Shown here in pieces: positions 54,066-63,500 of a stretch of 64,000 bases of DNA (within the stretch, counting starts at the first letter, position 1; each line of letters opens with the position of its first letter). The position numbers and the translations under genes were made by a program. The DNA is taken from NCBI RefSeq assembly GCF_040219335.1, contig NZ_JAVJSQ010000020.1, positions 62,001 through 126,000 on the forward strand, read 5' to 3'. Source of the stretch: Gimesia sp. (GTDB taxonomy: Bacteria > Planctomycetota > Planctomycetia > Planctomycetales > Planctomycetaceae). The notes beneath the pieces were generated by a model, which had not been told where the DNA came from, ran no database searches, and saw only the letters and a program-made list of their open reading frames with translations.

Positions 54066-54412
54066 TGGATGGAAGTGCGGGCAGCCGACTTTTCACTGTC
54101 AGGATTCAGAGTTTCAAACGTCTTAACTCTGAAGGCAAGTTTTCAGCCCCCACTCAGTTCACATTTTCTAACCATCGTTAATTAACTCGTGGTATCCTCT
54201 TTGCCGATCTGTTAGCATTAGATAAGTATGTTTAAATATGACGATATAACGACAACAGGAAATAGATAGCAGGCTTTGGTCCCGCCAATGTAATTCATCC
54301 GAATTACGTTCCAATCACCGAAATCATCATTGTTTCCCACAGAGCTCAATCTCATGTCGCGAGGCATGCAGATCTGTTTTTGTTTTTTTATATTTCAGGA
54401 GAGATGAAGAAC
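54066..54412. other. Gap and leader upstream of DUF1559 gene
   Basis: AT-rich. No gene. A T-rich stretch before the start includes AGGAG as ribosome site. Confidence 0.4.
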
Positions 54413-55387
54413 ATGAAACGTTTACCTTTGGGGATCCGGTTCAGGTGGAAGCTGGGATTCACGCTGATTGAATTGCTGGTTGTGATCGCGATTATCGCAA
54501 TTCTGATCGCGTTGCTCTTACCGGCAGTTCAGCAGGCACGCGAAGCAGCACGCCGCAGTACCTGCAAAAACAGTCTTAAACAGATTGGACTGGCCCTGCA
54601 CAACTACCATGAAACCCATGGTGTTTTCCCGCCCGCCTATATCGACAGCGATCCGGGTTTGAACACTCCAGCGGCTGCCGCTTCCAACCTGAATGGTCTG
54701 GGATGGGCCACCATGATTCTGCCGTTCATGGACCAGGCGCCACTTTACAATCAGATTGGAACACAGACGGCCGGGTTCACATATAACTGGCTGGATTCCA
54801 CTCACAGCGGTTCTCTGACCAGTGCGATTCCTGCGGCCAAGGTTGTATTGCCGGTCTACAACTGCCCCTCTGATCCCATGGGAGGCATCAATACTGATTG
54901 CAGCAGCTATGGGAAATCAAACTACCTGGTTTGTGCGGCCACAGGGGCTAACAGCCGAAACGGTGCTTTCTATGTGAACTCGAAAACACAGATGAAATCC
55001 ATCACCGATGGCAGCAGCAACACCCTGTTTGTTGGAGAGCGGACCACGGCGAATGATCCCAGCAGTTCAACTGCCTGTGGTGGTTCCCCCTGTAACTGGG
55101 CGGGCGGATTGTGGATTGGTCCCCGGAACTACACTGCTCCTGCCGGCTGGCATACCAGCCTGCGTGGACTGGATGTGGCTGTGAACGGTGGTTCGAGTAC
55201 CATTTACATGATCAATGGATCCAGCATCAACTGGGGTCCTGCCTGGAATGCTGGAAGTACACACGTCGGTGGTGCTCACTTCCTGCTGGGCGACGGTCAG
55301 GTTCGATTCCTCTCCGAGAACATTGACCTGGCAACCTATCGCGGACTCTACACCCGCAGTGGTGGTGAAGTGCTCGGCGAATTTTAA
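54413..55387 (+). CDS. DUF1559 prepilin-like protein, tandem copy 1
   Basis: A 324-residue protein with prepilin leader and helix ([20 protein letters not shown]), [37 protein letters not shown] and the end block [16 protein letters not shown] (H-x9-DG). It is strongly similar to the following gene in most blocks. AGGAG lies 11 nt before the ATG at 54413; an alternative ATG at 54404 lies only 2 nt after it. A terminator follows, so the two tandem copies are separately transcribed. Confidence 0.95.
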   Translation: MKRLPLGIRFRWKLGFTLIELLVVIAIIAILIALLLPAVQQAREAARRSTCKNSLKQIGLALHNYHETHGVFPPAYIDSDPGLNTPAAAASNLNGLGWATMILPFMDQAPLYNQIGTQTAGFTYNWLDSTHSGSLTSAIPAAKVVLPVYNCPSDPMGGINTDCSSYGKSNYLVCAATGANSRNGAFYVNSKTQMKSITDGSSNTLFVGERTTANDPSSSTACGGSPCNWAGGLWIGPRNYTAPAGWHTSLRGLDVAVNGGSSTIYMINGSSINWGPAWNAGSTHVGGAHFLLGDGQVRFLSENIDLATYRGLYTRSGGEVLGEF

Positions 55388-55427
55388 TCCTGAATCAATA
55401 CAGGATCATTGTTGAACGATAAAAACT

Positions 55428-55461
55428 CGGTCGCTTCTCTCAGGGAAGCGGCCGTTTTTTT
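55428..55461 (+). terminator. Intrinsic terminator after DUF1559 tandem copy 1
   Basis: CGGTCGCTTC pairs with GAAGCGGCCG (one G-U), followed by a run of seven T. Confidence 0.9.
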
Positions 55462-55840
55462 ACCCATACGCACACTTACTTATCTTTAATAATTATCGTA
55501 CAGAACTGTGCAGACCCAACACTAAGCCAGCTCTTAATTCACATGTTCACACCCCCCCGTTATTCATGTGATCACATTCCTGCTGATACATCTATTGTAT
55601 CGTCTTATATTCTCTATAGTTGAGACTATTCTACACTGGCAGAAGCATCCGATTCCGTATAATAATAGAGCATTGTCATCCTGACTGTGATACTGGGATT
55701 TTCCCAGTCACAACGTTGTTTGAGTTACGAGTATTCTCTCTGACGACAACAGTTCTGCACACGGCTGAGCTTATCATTTCGGGCCTCCAGGATGATCTGA
55801 ATCCATTCATTTTTTTTCGTTACTAGTAAGGATGTAAAGT
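55462..55840. other. Gap between tandem DUF1559 genes
   Basis: AT-rich with no gene recognised. It must hold the promoter of the second copy. Confidence 0.4.
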
Positions 55841-56812
55841 ATGAGACGACCTACGTTCCCGCTCCGATTCCGGTGGCGGCTCGGCTTCACACTGATCGAA
55901 CTTCTGGTGGTAATCGCGATTATTGCCATTTTGATCGCGCTCTTGTTACCCGCTGTGCAACAGGCACGTGAAGCAGCCCGTCGCAGTACCTGTAAGAACA
56001 ATCTGAAGCAGATCGGACTGGCCTTACACAACTACCATGAGACGCATGGCGTCTTTCCTCCCGGTTACATGGACAACGACTTGAACTTTACCGCATCCAA
56101 AGGTTCCGGAACCGCTGCCAACAACAACGGCATCGGCTGGGGAGCCATGATTCTACCGTTCATGGACCAGGGACCGCTGTATAACCAGTTGTCATCCCAG
56201 ACGAATCAGTTTGGCGAACACTGGAGTGTCAGCGCAGGTACGCTGGCGAAAACCGTTCTGCCTGCCTATGTCTGTCCGTCTGACCCCATGGGTGGTATCA
56301 ACACCGACAAGAGCAGCTTCGGTAAGTCCAACTACCTGGGCAGCCATGGAACTTCAGCGGCAAATGCAACCAACGGGATTCTGTTCGGTAACTCGAAGAC
56401 CCGCATCCGCGACATCACCGATGGAACCAGTAATACCATTCTGGTTTCTGAACGTACCACCAAAAGTGAAGGTTCCGGCACAACCGGTTGTGGTGGTTCG
56501 GCCTGTAACTGGGCCGGTGGTCTGTGGGTTGGCCCACGTTACACTTCGAGCATGTCAACCTGGCATCCCGGGATGTACCATTTCGATGTTTCCAACTTTG
56601 GTGGAGCTAACTCGACCTATCTGATTAACAGCTCAGCTGCAACCTGGGGTGATGACTGGACTGCATCCAGCGCTCACGTCGGTGGCGTGCACATGCTGTT
56701 GTGTGACGGTCAGGTTCGGTTCATCAGCGAGAACATGAGCAGTGGCAGCACAACTTCAACCTACTATCAACTCGTCACCCGCAGTGGTGGTGAAGTAGTC
56801 GGCGAATTCTAA
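55841..56812 (+). CDS. DUF1559 prepilin-like protein, tandem copy 2
   Basis: A 323-residue paralogue of the preceding gene product with the same leader, [20 protein letters not shown] helix, [20 protein letters not shown], cysteine-containing [18 protein letters not shown] and H-x9-DG end [16 protein letters not shown]. Differences concentrate in the middle region (about 80-200), suggesting duplication followed by change in the exposed part. AAGGA lies 8 nt before the ATG. A terminator at 56838 ends it. Confidence 0.95.
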   Translation: MRRPTFPLRFRWRLGFTLIELLVVIAIIAILIALLLPAVQQAREAARRSTCKNNLKQIGLALHNYHETHGVFPPGYMDNDLNFTASKGSGTAANNNGIGWGAMILPFMDQGPLYNQLSSQTNQFGEHWSVSAGTLAKTVLPAYVCPSDPMGGINTDKSSFGKSNYLGSHGTSAANATNGILFGNSKTRIRDITDGTSNTILVSERTTKSEGSGTTGCGGSACNWAGGLWVGPRYTSSMSTWHPGMYHFDVSNFGGANSTYLINSSAATWGDDWTASSAHVGGVHMLLCDGQVRFISENMSSGSTTSTYYQLVTRSGGEVVGEF

Positions 56813-56837
56813 ACGCCTCTGTTTTATTTGAGATCAG

Positions 56838-56873
56838 GCGACTCACGATCATCGATTGTGAGTCGCTTTTTTC
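56838..56873 (+). terminator. Intrinsic terminator after DUF1559 tandem copy 2
   Basis: GCGACTCACGATC pairs with GATTGTGAGTCGC (one G-U) around ATC, followed by six T. Confidence 0.92.
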
Positions 56874-56934
56874 TTGCGCTCAATCTGAGAGAAGGCTTAC
56901 ACGCCGAGAGTCACCTCGGACTGCCAATATTAAC

Positions 56935-58314
56935 CTACTGGGTTAACAGCTTAAGCTCGTCAATGGCCCGACCATGATTCGGATTCAGCTTGAGGCATTT
57001 CTCGTATGCCTCCCGGGCGGCCTGCCTGTCTTTCTGGAGCCGTTTGATTTCGGCAAAGTAAAACCAGGCCTGAGGGTCGTTGGGATTCTTATCAACAGAC
57101 TGCTGAATCGCTTCCTCGGCTACCACGAGGTTGTCATTGCGAAAACTCATCATGGCTGCCAGTAATGCCATCTTGCCTTGATGGTAATCACGTTTTTCTG
57201 CGTCATTCCGATCGTTGTAAATATTGGCAAGCGTCTCGTGGATCTCAATTGTGGGGGACATTTCTGCCACCCGCAGCAAATATTCCTCTGCGGTTTTCAG
57301 ATCGCCCTTCAGGAGATAAACGCCCCCTTTGAACTGAATCGTATCGGGTTCTTCGATGCCAAATTCATTCAATTTATTCAACAGCAGCAGCATTCGCTCG
57401 GGATTCTTACGTTGGAACTCCACTTCGATCATCCGCATCACGGTCGCTTTGACCTGCGGAGTTCTGCGATCCCCCATCAGCGTAAACACTTCATCCAGTT
57501 TCTTCGCGAGATGATCCATGTCATCCCGATCCAGCATCTGGTTATAGTCTTCAATGGCCTTGGAGACGCCCAGTCGCTTGCTGTAGGGCATAATAAATTC
57601 CGTATTGAAATTCAGGGGAACGACATACATCGCCCGCTCCACCTGGTCGGCAGCCTGTTTTGCCTCAAAGTCACGTCCGAGTTCTTCCAGCGCCAGGTAA
57701 TTCAGAAAGTTGAAGTAGAGGGAGTTAGGGGATTCCTTCAAATTACGCTCAACGATCAACAACGCTTCTTCAGTCCGACCGGAACGCAACAGCAGCTTGG
57801 CCCGCTGGAAATCGGCAGGTTGAAAATCGGTATTCTGCAGAAAAGCCTGCTCGGCTTCATCTGGTTTTTCCTGTCGCAGATAATTTCTGCCGATGGCATA
57901 CAGATAATGTTTGGGGCTGGTAAATGGAACAGACGTGTCCGCCTGCATGTCTTTTAGTTTTTCGTATTCCAGAGTACTGTCTGCCATACGCCCGGTACGT
58001 TCCAGACAGAATGCGTAGCTGGATTGAGCAACTGCACTCTCAGGATCCTGTCGGGCCGCTTCGGCGAAACAGTTCTCGGCGTAGGCATACATCCCCTGCC
58101 CCAGAAAGGCCTGCCCTAACCTGATCCATTCCGGTGCATACCCGGTCTCCGCTTCCCGAGCCAGTTCGCGATATTCTTCCATAATCAGAGTATCGGTACT
58201 CTCCGCATTTGGCAGAACGGGAAGCGGACGAGACATCCGCTTGGCAACAAGATATCCACAATAGCCTGTCTCCACGACAAGCAGAATCAAGAGCATACGA
58301 ATAATCTGAATCAT
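56935..58314 (-). CDS. TPR-repeat membrane-anchored protein
   Basis: A 459-residue protein with an N-terminal hydrophobic anchor (IIRMLLILLVVETGYCGYLV) and then TPR-like helical pairs throughout: YAYAENCFAEAARQDPESAV, RAKLLLRSGRTEEALLIVER, KTAEEYLLRVAEMSPTIEIH, VAEEAIQQSVDKNPNDPQAW and AREAYEKCLKLNPNHGRAID. It is a likely scaffold for protein contacts. Its ATG overlaps the stop of the upstream FG-GAP gene (ATGA), implying coupled translation. Confidence 0.93.
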   Translation of the reverse strand: MIQIIRMLLILLVVETGYCGYLVAKRMSRPLPVLPNAESTDTLIMEEYRELAREAETGYAPEWIRLGQAFLGQGMYAYAENCFAEAARQDPESAVAQSSYAFCLERTGRMADSTLEYEKLKDMQADTSVPFTSPKHYLYAIGRNYLRQEKPDEAEQAFLQNTDFQPADFQRAKLLLRSGRTEEALLIVERNLKESPNSLYFNFLNYLALEELGRDFEAKQAADQVERAMYVVPLNFNTEFIMPYSKRLGVSKAIEDYNQMLDRDDMDHLAKKLDEVFTLMGDRRTPQVKATVMRMIEVEFQRKNPERMLLLLNKLNEFGIEEPDTIQFKGGVYLLKGDLKTAEEYLLRVAEMSPTIEIHETLANIYNDRNDAEKRDYHQGKMALLAAMMSFRNDNLVVAEEAIQQSVDKNPNDPQAWFYFAEIKRLQKDRQAAREAYEKCLKLNPNHGRAIDELKLLTQ

Positions 58315-59615
58315 GGTTTCACCTCCTGTCCCAGATTCAGCCAGGCAGAAACCCGGCCAATCCGCTGATAAGGCTTTCTCATATTCAGAGCCCCCGCCAC
58401 CAAGTCTGTTTTCCCATCCCCATCCAGATCTCCCGTGTCGACGGTGACCAGGTGAATGGGATCACTGGCGATCTGCCAGGTTTTGAAATTCTGTTTACCA
58501 TCATTTTCCAGCCAGACGACGCTGGCCGTTGTTGGATCGTACCAGTCATTGGTCATACTCACCAGAACCACATCCAGGTCGCCGTCAGCATCCATGTCGG
58601 CAACGTCGGCCGCATAGGTACCTGCCAGATCCGAAATTCGCTTCAATTCGAATTCCCAGTTGCCCTTGTTCTCGAACCAGTAACAGCCATGATAGGGTTG
58701 CGGGTAAGCATCCAGGTCTTCCAGGTTATCACCGGCAGGGAGAATCAAATCCTCATCTCCATCCTGATCCAGGTCTGCTTTGACAAGTCCGGCGCCCCCC
58801 AGGTCGAGGTTGACCGTGTACCACAGACGCCGCTTTTTGAATTTCCCCTCGCCCAGATTTTCAAAAGCCCAGAGTTCCTCCTCGTCCTGAGTGACAATCG
58901 CAGCGATATCCAGGTCGCCATCCCCGTCATAGTCGGCCACTGGAACGTGAATGGTACCCGGAGCATTTAAGAGTTCGTGATCTCGAAATTTGAAATCGCC
59001 CCGGTTCTCCAGCCAGAGAACCCGACCGCGATTGTATCCGAATACCGCGACAGCCAGATCGAGGTCGCCGTCACCATCAAAATCGCCCGGCTGCACATCA
59101 GCCACACGACGGACATCATCCAGGATCACGTGCTTGATGTATTTGTCGCCTTGTCGCTCATAAAGTTCGACGCGACCGATCACCCGATCGTCGGGTGTCA
59201 GATTCCCCAGAATGGAAATGATGATATCCTGGTCGCCATCCTGATCGATGTCGACGACGGTCGCATGGCCGGGTGCGGCCAGATCTTTTAACAGGACTTC
59301 CTCATCCCAGCCCCCCTGTGGATTCGATCGGAAAACGGAGAGCACACTCTGGGCTGAGTCACAGGCCAGCACTTCATTCTTACCATCCCCGTCGATATCG
59401 ACAATCTGCACGTTGGTGATCAGGGGCAGCCCGGGTGGGTCTGCCGCCAGCTTCAACGGTTTCCAGGCAACCGGGGACGCGGGATAGGATTTTCCTCCCG
59501 AAAAGACTTCCGGTGCCTGCCCCAGTGAGGGGAGGGTAGGTAAAAAGAACCAGGTTAATACCGGGATCAGCACCACCAGTATCAACAGCAGACAAACAGT
59601 GACTTTCTGGGACAT
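58311..59615 (-). CDS. FG-GAP/VCBS beta-propeller protein
   Basis: A 434-residue exported protein with signal/anchor helix (VTVCLLLILVVLIPVLTWFF) and at least seven repeats with calcium-binding DxDxDG loops: VDIDGDGKNEV, VDIDQDGDQDI, GDFDGDGDLDL, ADYDGDGDLDI, ADLDQDGDEDL, ADMDADGDLDV and GDLDGDGKTDL. It forms an integrin-alpha-like propeller, probably for ligand or glycan binding on the cell surface. First gene of a two-gene operon with the TPR protein. Confidence 0.95.
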   Translation of the reverse strand: MSQKVTVCLLLILVVLIPVLTWFFLPTLPSLGQAPEVFSGGKSYPASPVAWKPLKLAADPPGLPLITNVQIVDIDGDGKNEVLACDSAQSVLSVFRSNPQGGWDEEVLLKDLAAPGHATVVDIDQDGDQDIIISILGNLTPDDRVIGRVELYERQGDKYIKHVILDDVRRVADVQPGDFDGDGDLDLAVAVFGYNRGRVLWLENRGDFKFRDHELLNAPGTIHVPVADYDGDGDLDIAAIVTQDEEELWAFENLGEGKFKKRRLWYTVNLDLGGAGLVKADLDQDGDEDLILPAGDNLEDLDAYPQPYHGCYWFENKGNWEFELKRISDLAGTYAADVADMDADGDLDVVLVSMTNDWYDPTTASVVWLENDGKQNFKTWQIASDPIHLVTVDTGDLDGDGKTDLVAGALNMRKPYQRIGRVSAWLNLGQEVKP

Positions 59616-59975
59616 AAAGTTTCGTCAATTCCATAGATGAAAAAATGGAGGGTGGCAGGCCGGAATGCCCGCAGGATTATTCTAGAACGGGAGGGTGCAC
59701 TCCGCCATTAAGTCCTTACGACAAAACGGAATGAGACACGAGAAAAAACTGAAAGTTTGCTGAATTTTGACTAAAACCTGTCTATTTAACCCCTTACCTC
59801 CGGTTTCGTTTTGCAAAAGCGGAGAGCAGATCGCAAAAATCAGCTCAGGGAAACAGGCCGTGATTTTGCGATCAATCCAGCCTGTGCTCCTTCGCGGATT
59901 AGTCGGGAAAGAGATTCCCTCTGTTTCCCCAACTATAGCCCAAGCCCCCGATTCTGAACATCATCGCCACCCAAT
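59616..59975. other. Intergenic region with a long inverted repeat
   Basis: GATCGCAAAAATCA (59829-59842) and TGATTTTGCGATC (59861-59873) form a 13-bp stem with one bulged A and an 18-nt loop. No gene. No U-run follows, so a regulator site or RNA structure is more likely than a terminator. Confidence 0.5.
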
Positions 59976-59993
59976 CATCTAATTATTTAGAAG
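59976..59993. promoter_or_regulatory. BlaI-type operator-like palindrome 1
   Basis: CATCTAATTATTTAGAAG, just upstream of the -35 box. It shares 16 of 18 bases with palindrome 2. Confidence 0.72.
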
Positions 59994-59999
59994 AATAGA

Positions 60000-60027
60000 T
60001 TGACAAACGGCACTCATCGATTAGGAT
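60000..60027 (+). promoter_or_regulatory. Promoter of the blaI/M56 operon
   Basis: TTGACA at 60000 and TAGGAT at 60022, 16 bp apart, lie exactly between the two palindromes. The start of transcription would fall within palindrome 2. Confidence 0.75.
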
Positions 60028-60045
60028 CATCTAATTATTTAGATG
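60028..60045. promoter_or_regulatory. BlaI-type operator-like palindrome 2
   Basis: CATCTAATTATTTAGATG, symmetric except at the centre, immediately after the -10 box. Centre-to-centre distance to palindrome 1 is 52 bp, about five DNA turns. Confidence 0.78.
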
Positions 60046-60107
60046 TTACTCCGGTATCACCGTGCATCTGCCCCTTCAACCAGACGTCAAACACAGGACC
60101 AATCACT

Positions 60108-60506
60108 ATGGCACGCCCTGGTTCAGAACACCCGACTCAACTGGAACTGGAAATCCTGAAAGTGCTCTGGGACGAATCGCCTCTCCGCGTGCGCGAAGTG
60201 CGGGCTCGCCTGGAAACTCAGGCCCAGCGTCCACTGGCACACAGTTCGGTGATTACGATGCTGAATATCATGTTTGACAAAGGATTTCTGAACCGGGAAA
60301 AAGTAGGCAAATCATTTCACTTTTCCCCCAAGGTCCGGAAAGAAGAAGTCGCCGGCGGCATCATGAATGATCTGCTGTCACGTCTATTTGATGGCTCTCC
60401 CTCGGCGATGATGTTGAATCTGCTGGAAACCAGCAATGTCGATGCCACCGAGATGACAGAGTTACGCAAACTCATCACACGCAAAGCACGGGAGCAGGAA
60501 AAATGA
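60108..60506 (+). CDS. BlaI/MecI/CopY-family repressor
   Basis: A 132-residue winged helix repressor. PTQLELEILKVLWDESPLRV and AHSSVITMLNIMFDKGFLNR are the DNA-binding domain. The C-terminal dimerisation part is SAMMLNLLETSNVDATEMTE. By analogy with BlaI it binds the palindromes at 59976 and 60028 and is cleaved or released when the downstream M56 protease senses its signal. ATG at 60108 with AGGA upstream; the frame extends to 60000 but that would include the promoter. Overlaps the next gene by ATGA. Confidence 0.95.
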   Translation: MARPGSEHPTQLELEILKVLWDESPLRVREVRARLETQAQRPLAHSSVITMLNIMFDKGFLNREKVGKSFHFSPKVRKEEVAGGIMNDLLSRLFDGSPSAMMLNLLETSNVDATEMTELRKLITRKAREQEK

Positions 60507-63500
60507 ATGACATTTTCTTTCTTCATTCGGACTTCAATCTCTGGCTCTGTCTGACACTGTTGCATTCTCTGTGGATCTGGACCGTGATCGCACTGTTTGT
60601 ATACACTACTGACTGGTTCATGAAACGAGTTCGCGTCGAAAAGCGTTATGGTTTTCATCTCGCTGCCCTGTTAATCGGACTGGCCAGTCTGCCACTCTCT
60701 TTTTATTACGTCATGCTTCGTACGACACCCGTCAATTCCACGGTGACTCAGATCTCCGCTCCCCGTTCGACTCCTCTCCCGACTGTGACGCCTGCAGAGA
60801 AACCTGGTGACCACACTCTTAAGCCTGCTCTCCCCACGACAGCACCTGCGGCCGACAATCAATCAAGGGAAACAGCTCAACGGCTCTCTCCCCTGACCGA
60901 CCAGCAAGCAGACGCGTTGCTTACCCAGTCGAACTGGAACCGTTACCTGCCCTGGATCGCCGGTGGCTATCTGTTGGGAGTCGGCATCATGCTGTTCCGC
61001 CTGTTGAGATCCATGCTGCAGGTGAACCGCTTGAGCTCACGCGCGATACAACTCACGAATGGCCCTCTGGTGGAAATCGTCAGCACGCTCGCCACCCGGT
61101 GGTCTCTCAAACTGGCTCCCCGGATTGCAGAGACGAAAGAACTCATTGTGCCGACTGTCGTCGGCCTCTTCCGCCCGCTGATCCTGCTGCCCACGTCGAT
61201 GCTGAGTGGCCTCACCCCGGCTGAACTGGAACTGATTCTGACCCACGAACTGGCGCACATCCGACGCTGGGACATGTGGATCAACCTCTTACAGCGTCTG
61301 GCGGAGACCATCCTGTTTTTCAACCCCGGTCTCTGGTATGTGAATCGCAAAATCAACGTGCTGCGTGAGTTCTGTTGTGATGAAATGACCTGCAATTATG
61401 AGCCCTGTGATCAGCACACTCAGCGGGTCAACTATGCGAGTGCCTTACTGCGCGTTCTGGAACTGGCACAACCCCAACATCCCCGGACCGCGGATCTCTC
61501 TTCACTGGCCGTCAGTGGTGCCTCGCCCTCTGAAGTCCGTCGGCGGGTCGCACGACTGTTCGGGGAACCATTGTCCGAACCGCTTCGGCTGTCCAGAGGG
61601 TTGATTTATCTGACTCTGCTACTCTGTGTCATGTTGGGCTCTGCGATCTGGGCCAGCCAGTCCCCGTCCGAAGAGTCGGACAAGAAAGCTGCTGAGTTGG
61701 AGCCCCGTGATTCATTCCAGTTGAAGGGGAATGTCGAAGTGATTGCTCTGGGAACTTACGATACTCCAGAGCAGCGCTGGTGGAATCTTACCGGGAAGAG
61801 GCTGAATTCGGTTCCTTATCAGCAGCAACCACGGATGATCGCCGATAATCCTGGTGAAACAGGTCGTCAGATCATATACAGAATTCGAAATCTGCCTGAA
61901 GGGTCCAGCGTCCGGGGAGCTTTGATTCGGCAGGATCCTGTGACCGGAAAACAGTACGTTTCACGAATGGGCAGTTCTCCATTTCAGAAAGATCAAAAAG
62001 CATTTCCCCCCGGGATCTTTGGAAATGCTTTTGCTGTCAAAGAGAAGCAAATCAAAGCCAATGTACGAATCAGTGTTGCCAGCGGTTCCTGGGACACCAA
62101 GATCAGACTCCCCGCAGATAACACCTATGGAGATCAGGGTCTTTCAGAATCGGGTGGTTCTGGCGAAACGTATCACATGCAGATGTCCGGTCCTTATCAG
62201 CAACAGGACCGTATTGTTGTGGTGGCGACACACAATAATCATGATCGTGAGGTTCGTATCATCGCCGTCGATAAGACAGGGAAAGAACACCGCACCTCAC
62301 AGTCTGCCAATTCGAGTATCTCCCAGAATAGCTACTTTACATACCGAGCCTATTTTAAGAATCTCAAACTGGAAGATCTCGATTATTTCGAATTCCAGGC
62401 ACGTCCTTATGAATTTATCGAGATTAATGACGTCCCCCTGAATCCCGTTGAAACAGCCTCCAAAACACCCCAAAAACCTCGAGTAAATAACACTGCAGAA
62501 CGGGTCAAAGTCTCAGGCAAAATCCTGCTTGAAGATGGTTCTCCTGTTGAATCAAAGGGCCTCCTCCTGCACAGGAGCCCGGGTGTTTATGGTACAGTGG
62601 GCTACTTTACAGACACCTTTGAAGGATTGTTCCCCGAGGGACCTCTGGTACTCTTTTATCATCCCAATCAATATGCCCCGGTTCGCCTGGATGTCGGGTC
62701 CCTGAAAGCGGGCGTTTCCCGCAATGATTTGCAGATGATCCTCAAACCCGGACATGCACATCAACTCAAAATCCACAATGAGCAGGGGGAGCCGATCTCA
62801 GGTGCAACCATTGTGATTCACCCAACCTGGGGGGGCTCAGCAGGTGGACCGAATTATCCCCTGCAGTCAGATGAGCAGGGAAACGTTCAACTGATCCATC
62901 TGGCCGATACCTCGTATAATGTCAAAGTCTCAGCCCCCGGATACGAGCCCAGTCAGTCGAAGAAACTTCCCGTCAAAGCAGACGGCACCAGCACGATCAC
63001 GCTGAAAGCCAGCCAGAAAACGACGGGGCGGATTCTGGACGAAATGGGCCAGCCGGTCGAAGGCGTAAAACTCTACCTCAAGCATCAGTTTGGTGGCCAG
63101 CGTTCCCACGCTTATTCTGGATCCGGCAGAGGCACCTACTGGGGCAGCCCCTTAACAAAGACAGACGTGGATGGTCGATATGAACTGACAGAGATGACGT
63201 CAGGTGCCCAGTACCTGTTCATAATCGAGGCCCTCGATGGCCGGCGGGCGATCGTGCAGAGCATCCAGGCAGGACAGAATCAGGAATTTGTGATTCCCGA
63301 TCGGCGGGACCTGCGCATCACGTTTTCCAAAGACTTCATTGAAAAGTATTCCATTAAAAATGATTCGAAAGTCGCCGTTCGCCAGAGTGTCGTCTGTGTA
63401 CCAGAAGACAAGTCACGGTATACAGAATTGATTGGCGCGGATGTTCCCATCAAGGTCACGGAATCAAGAGGAACGGCCCTGCTCCCGGGGCTCGCCATCG

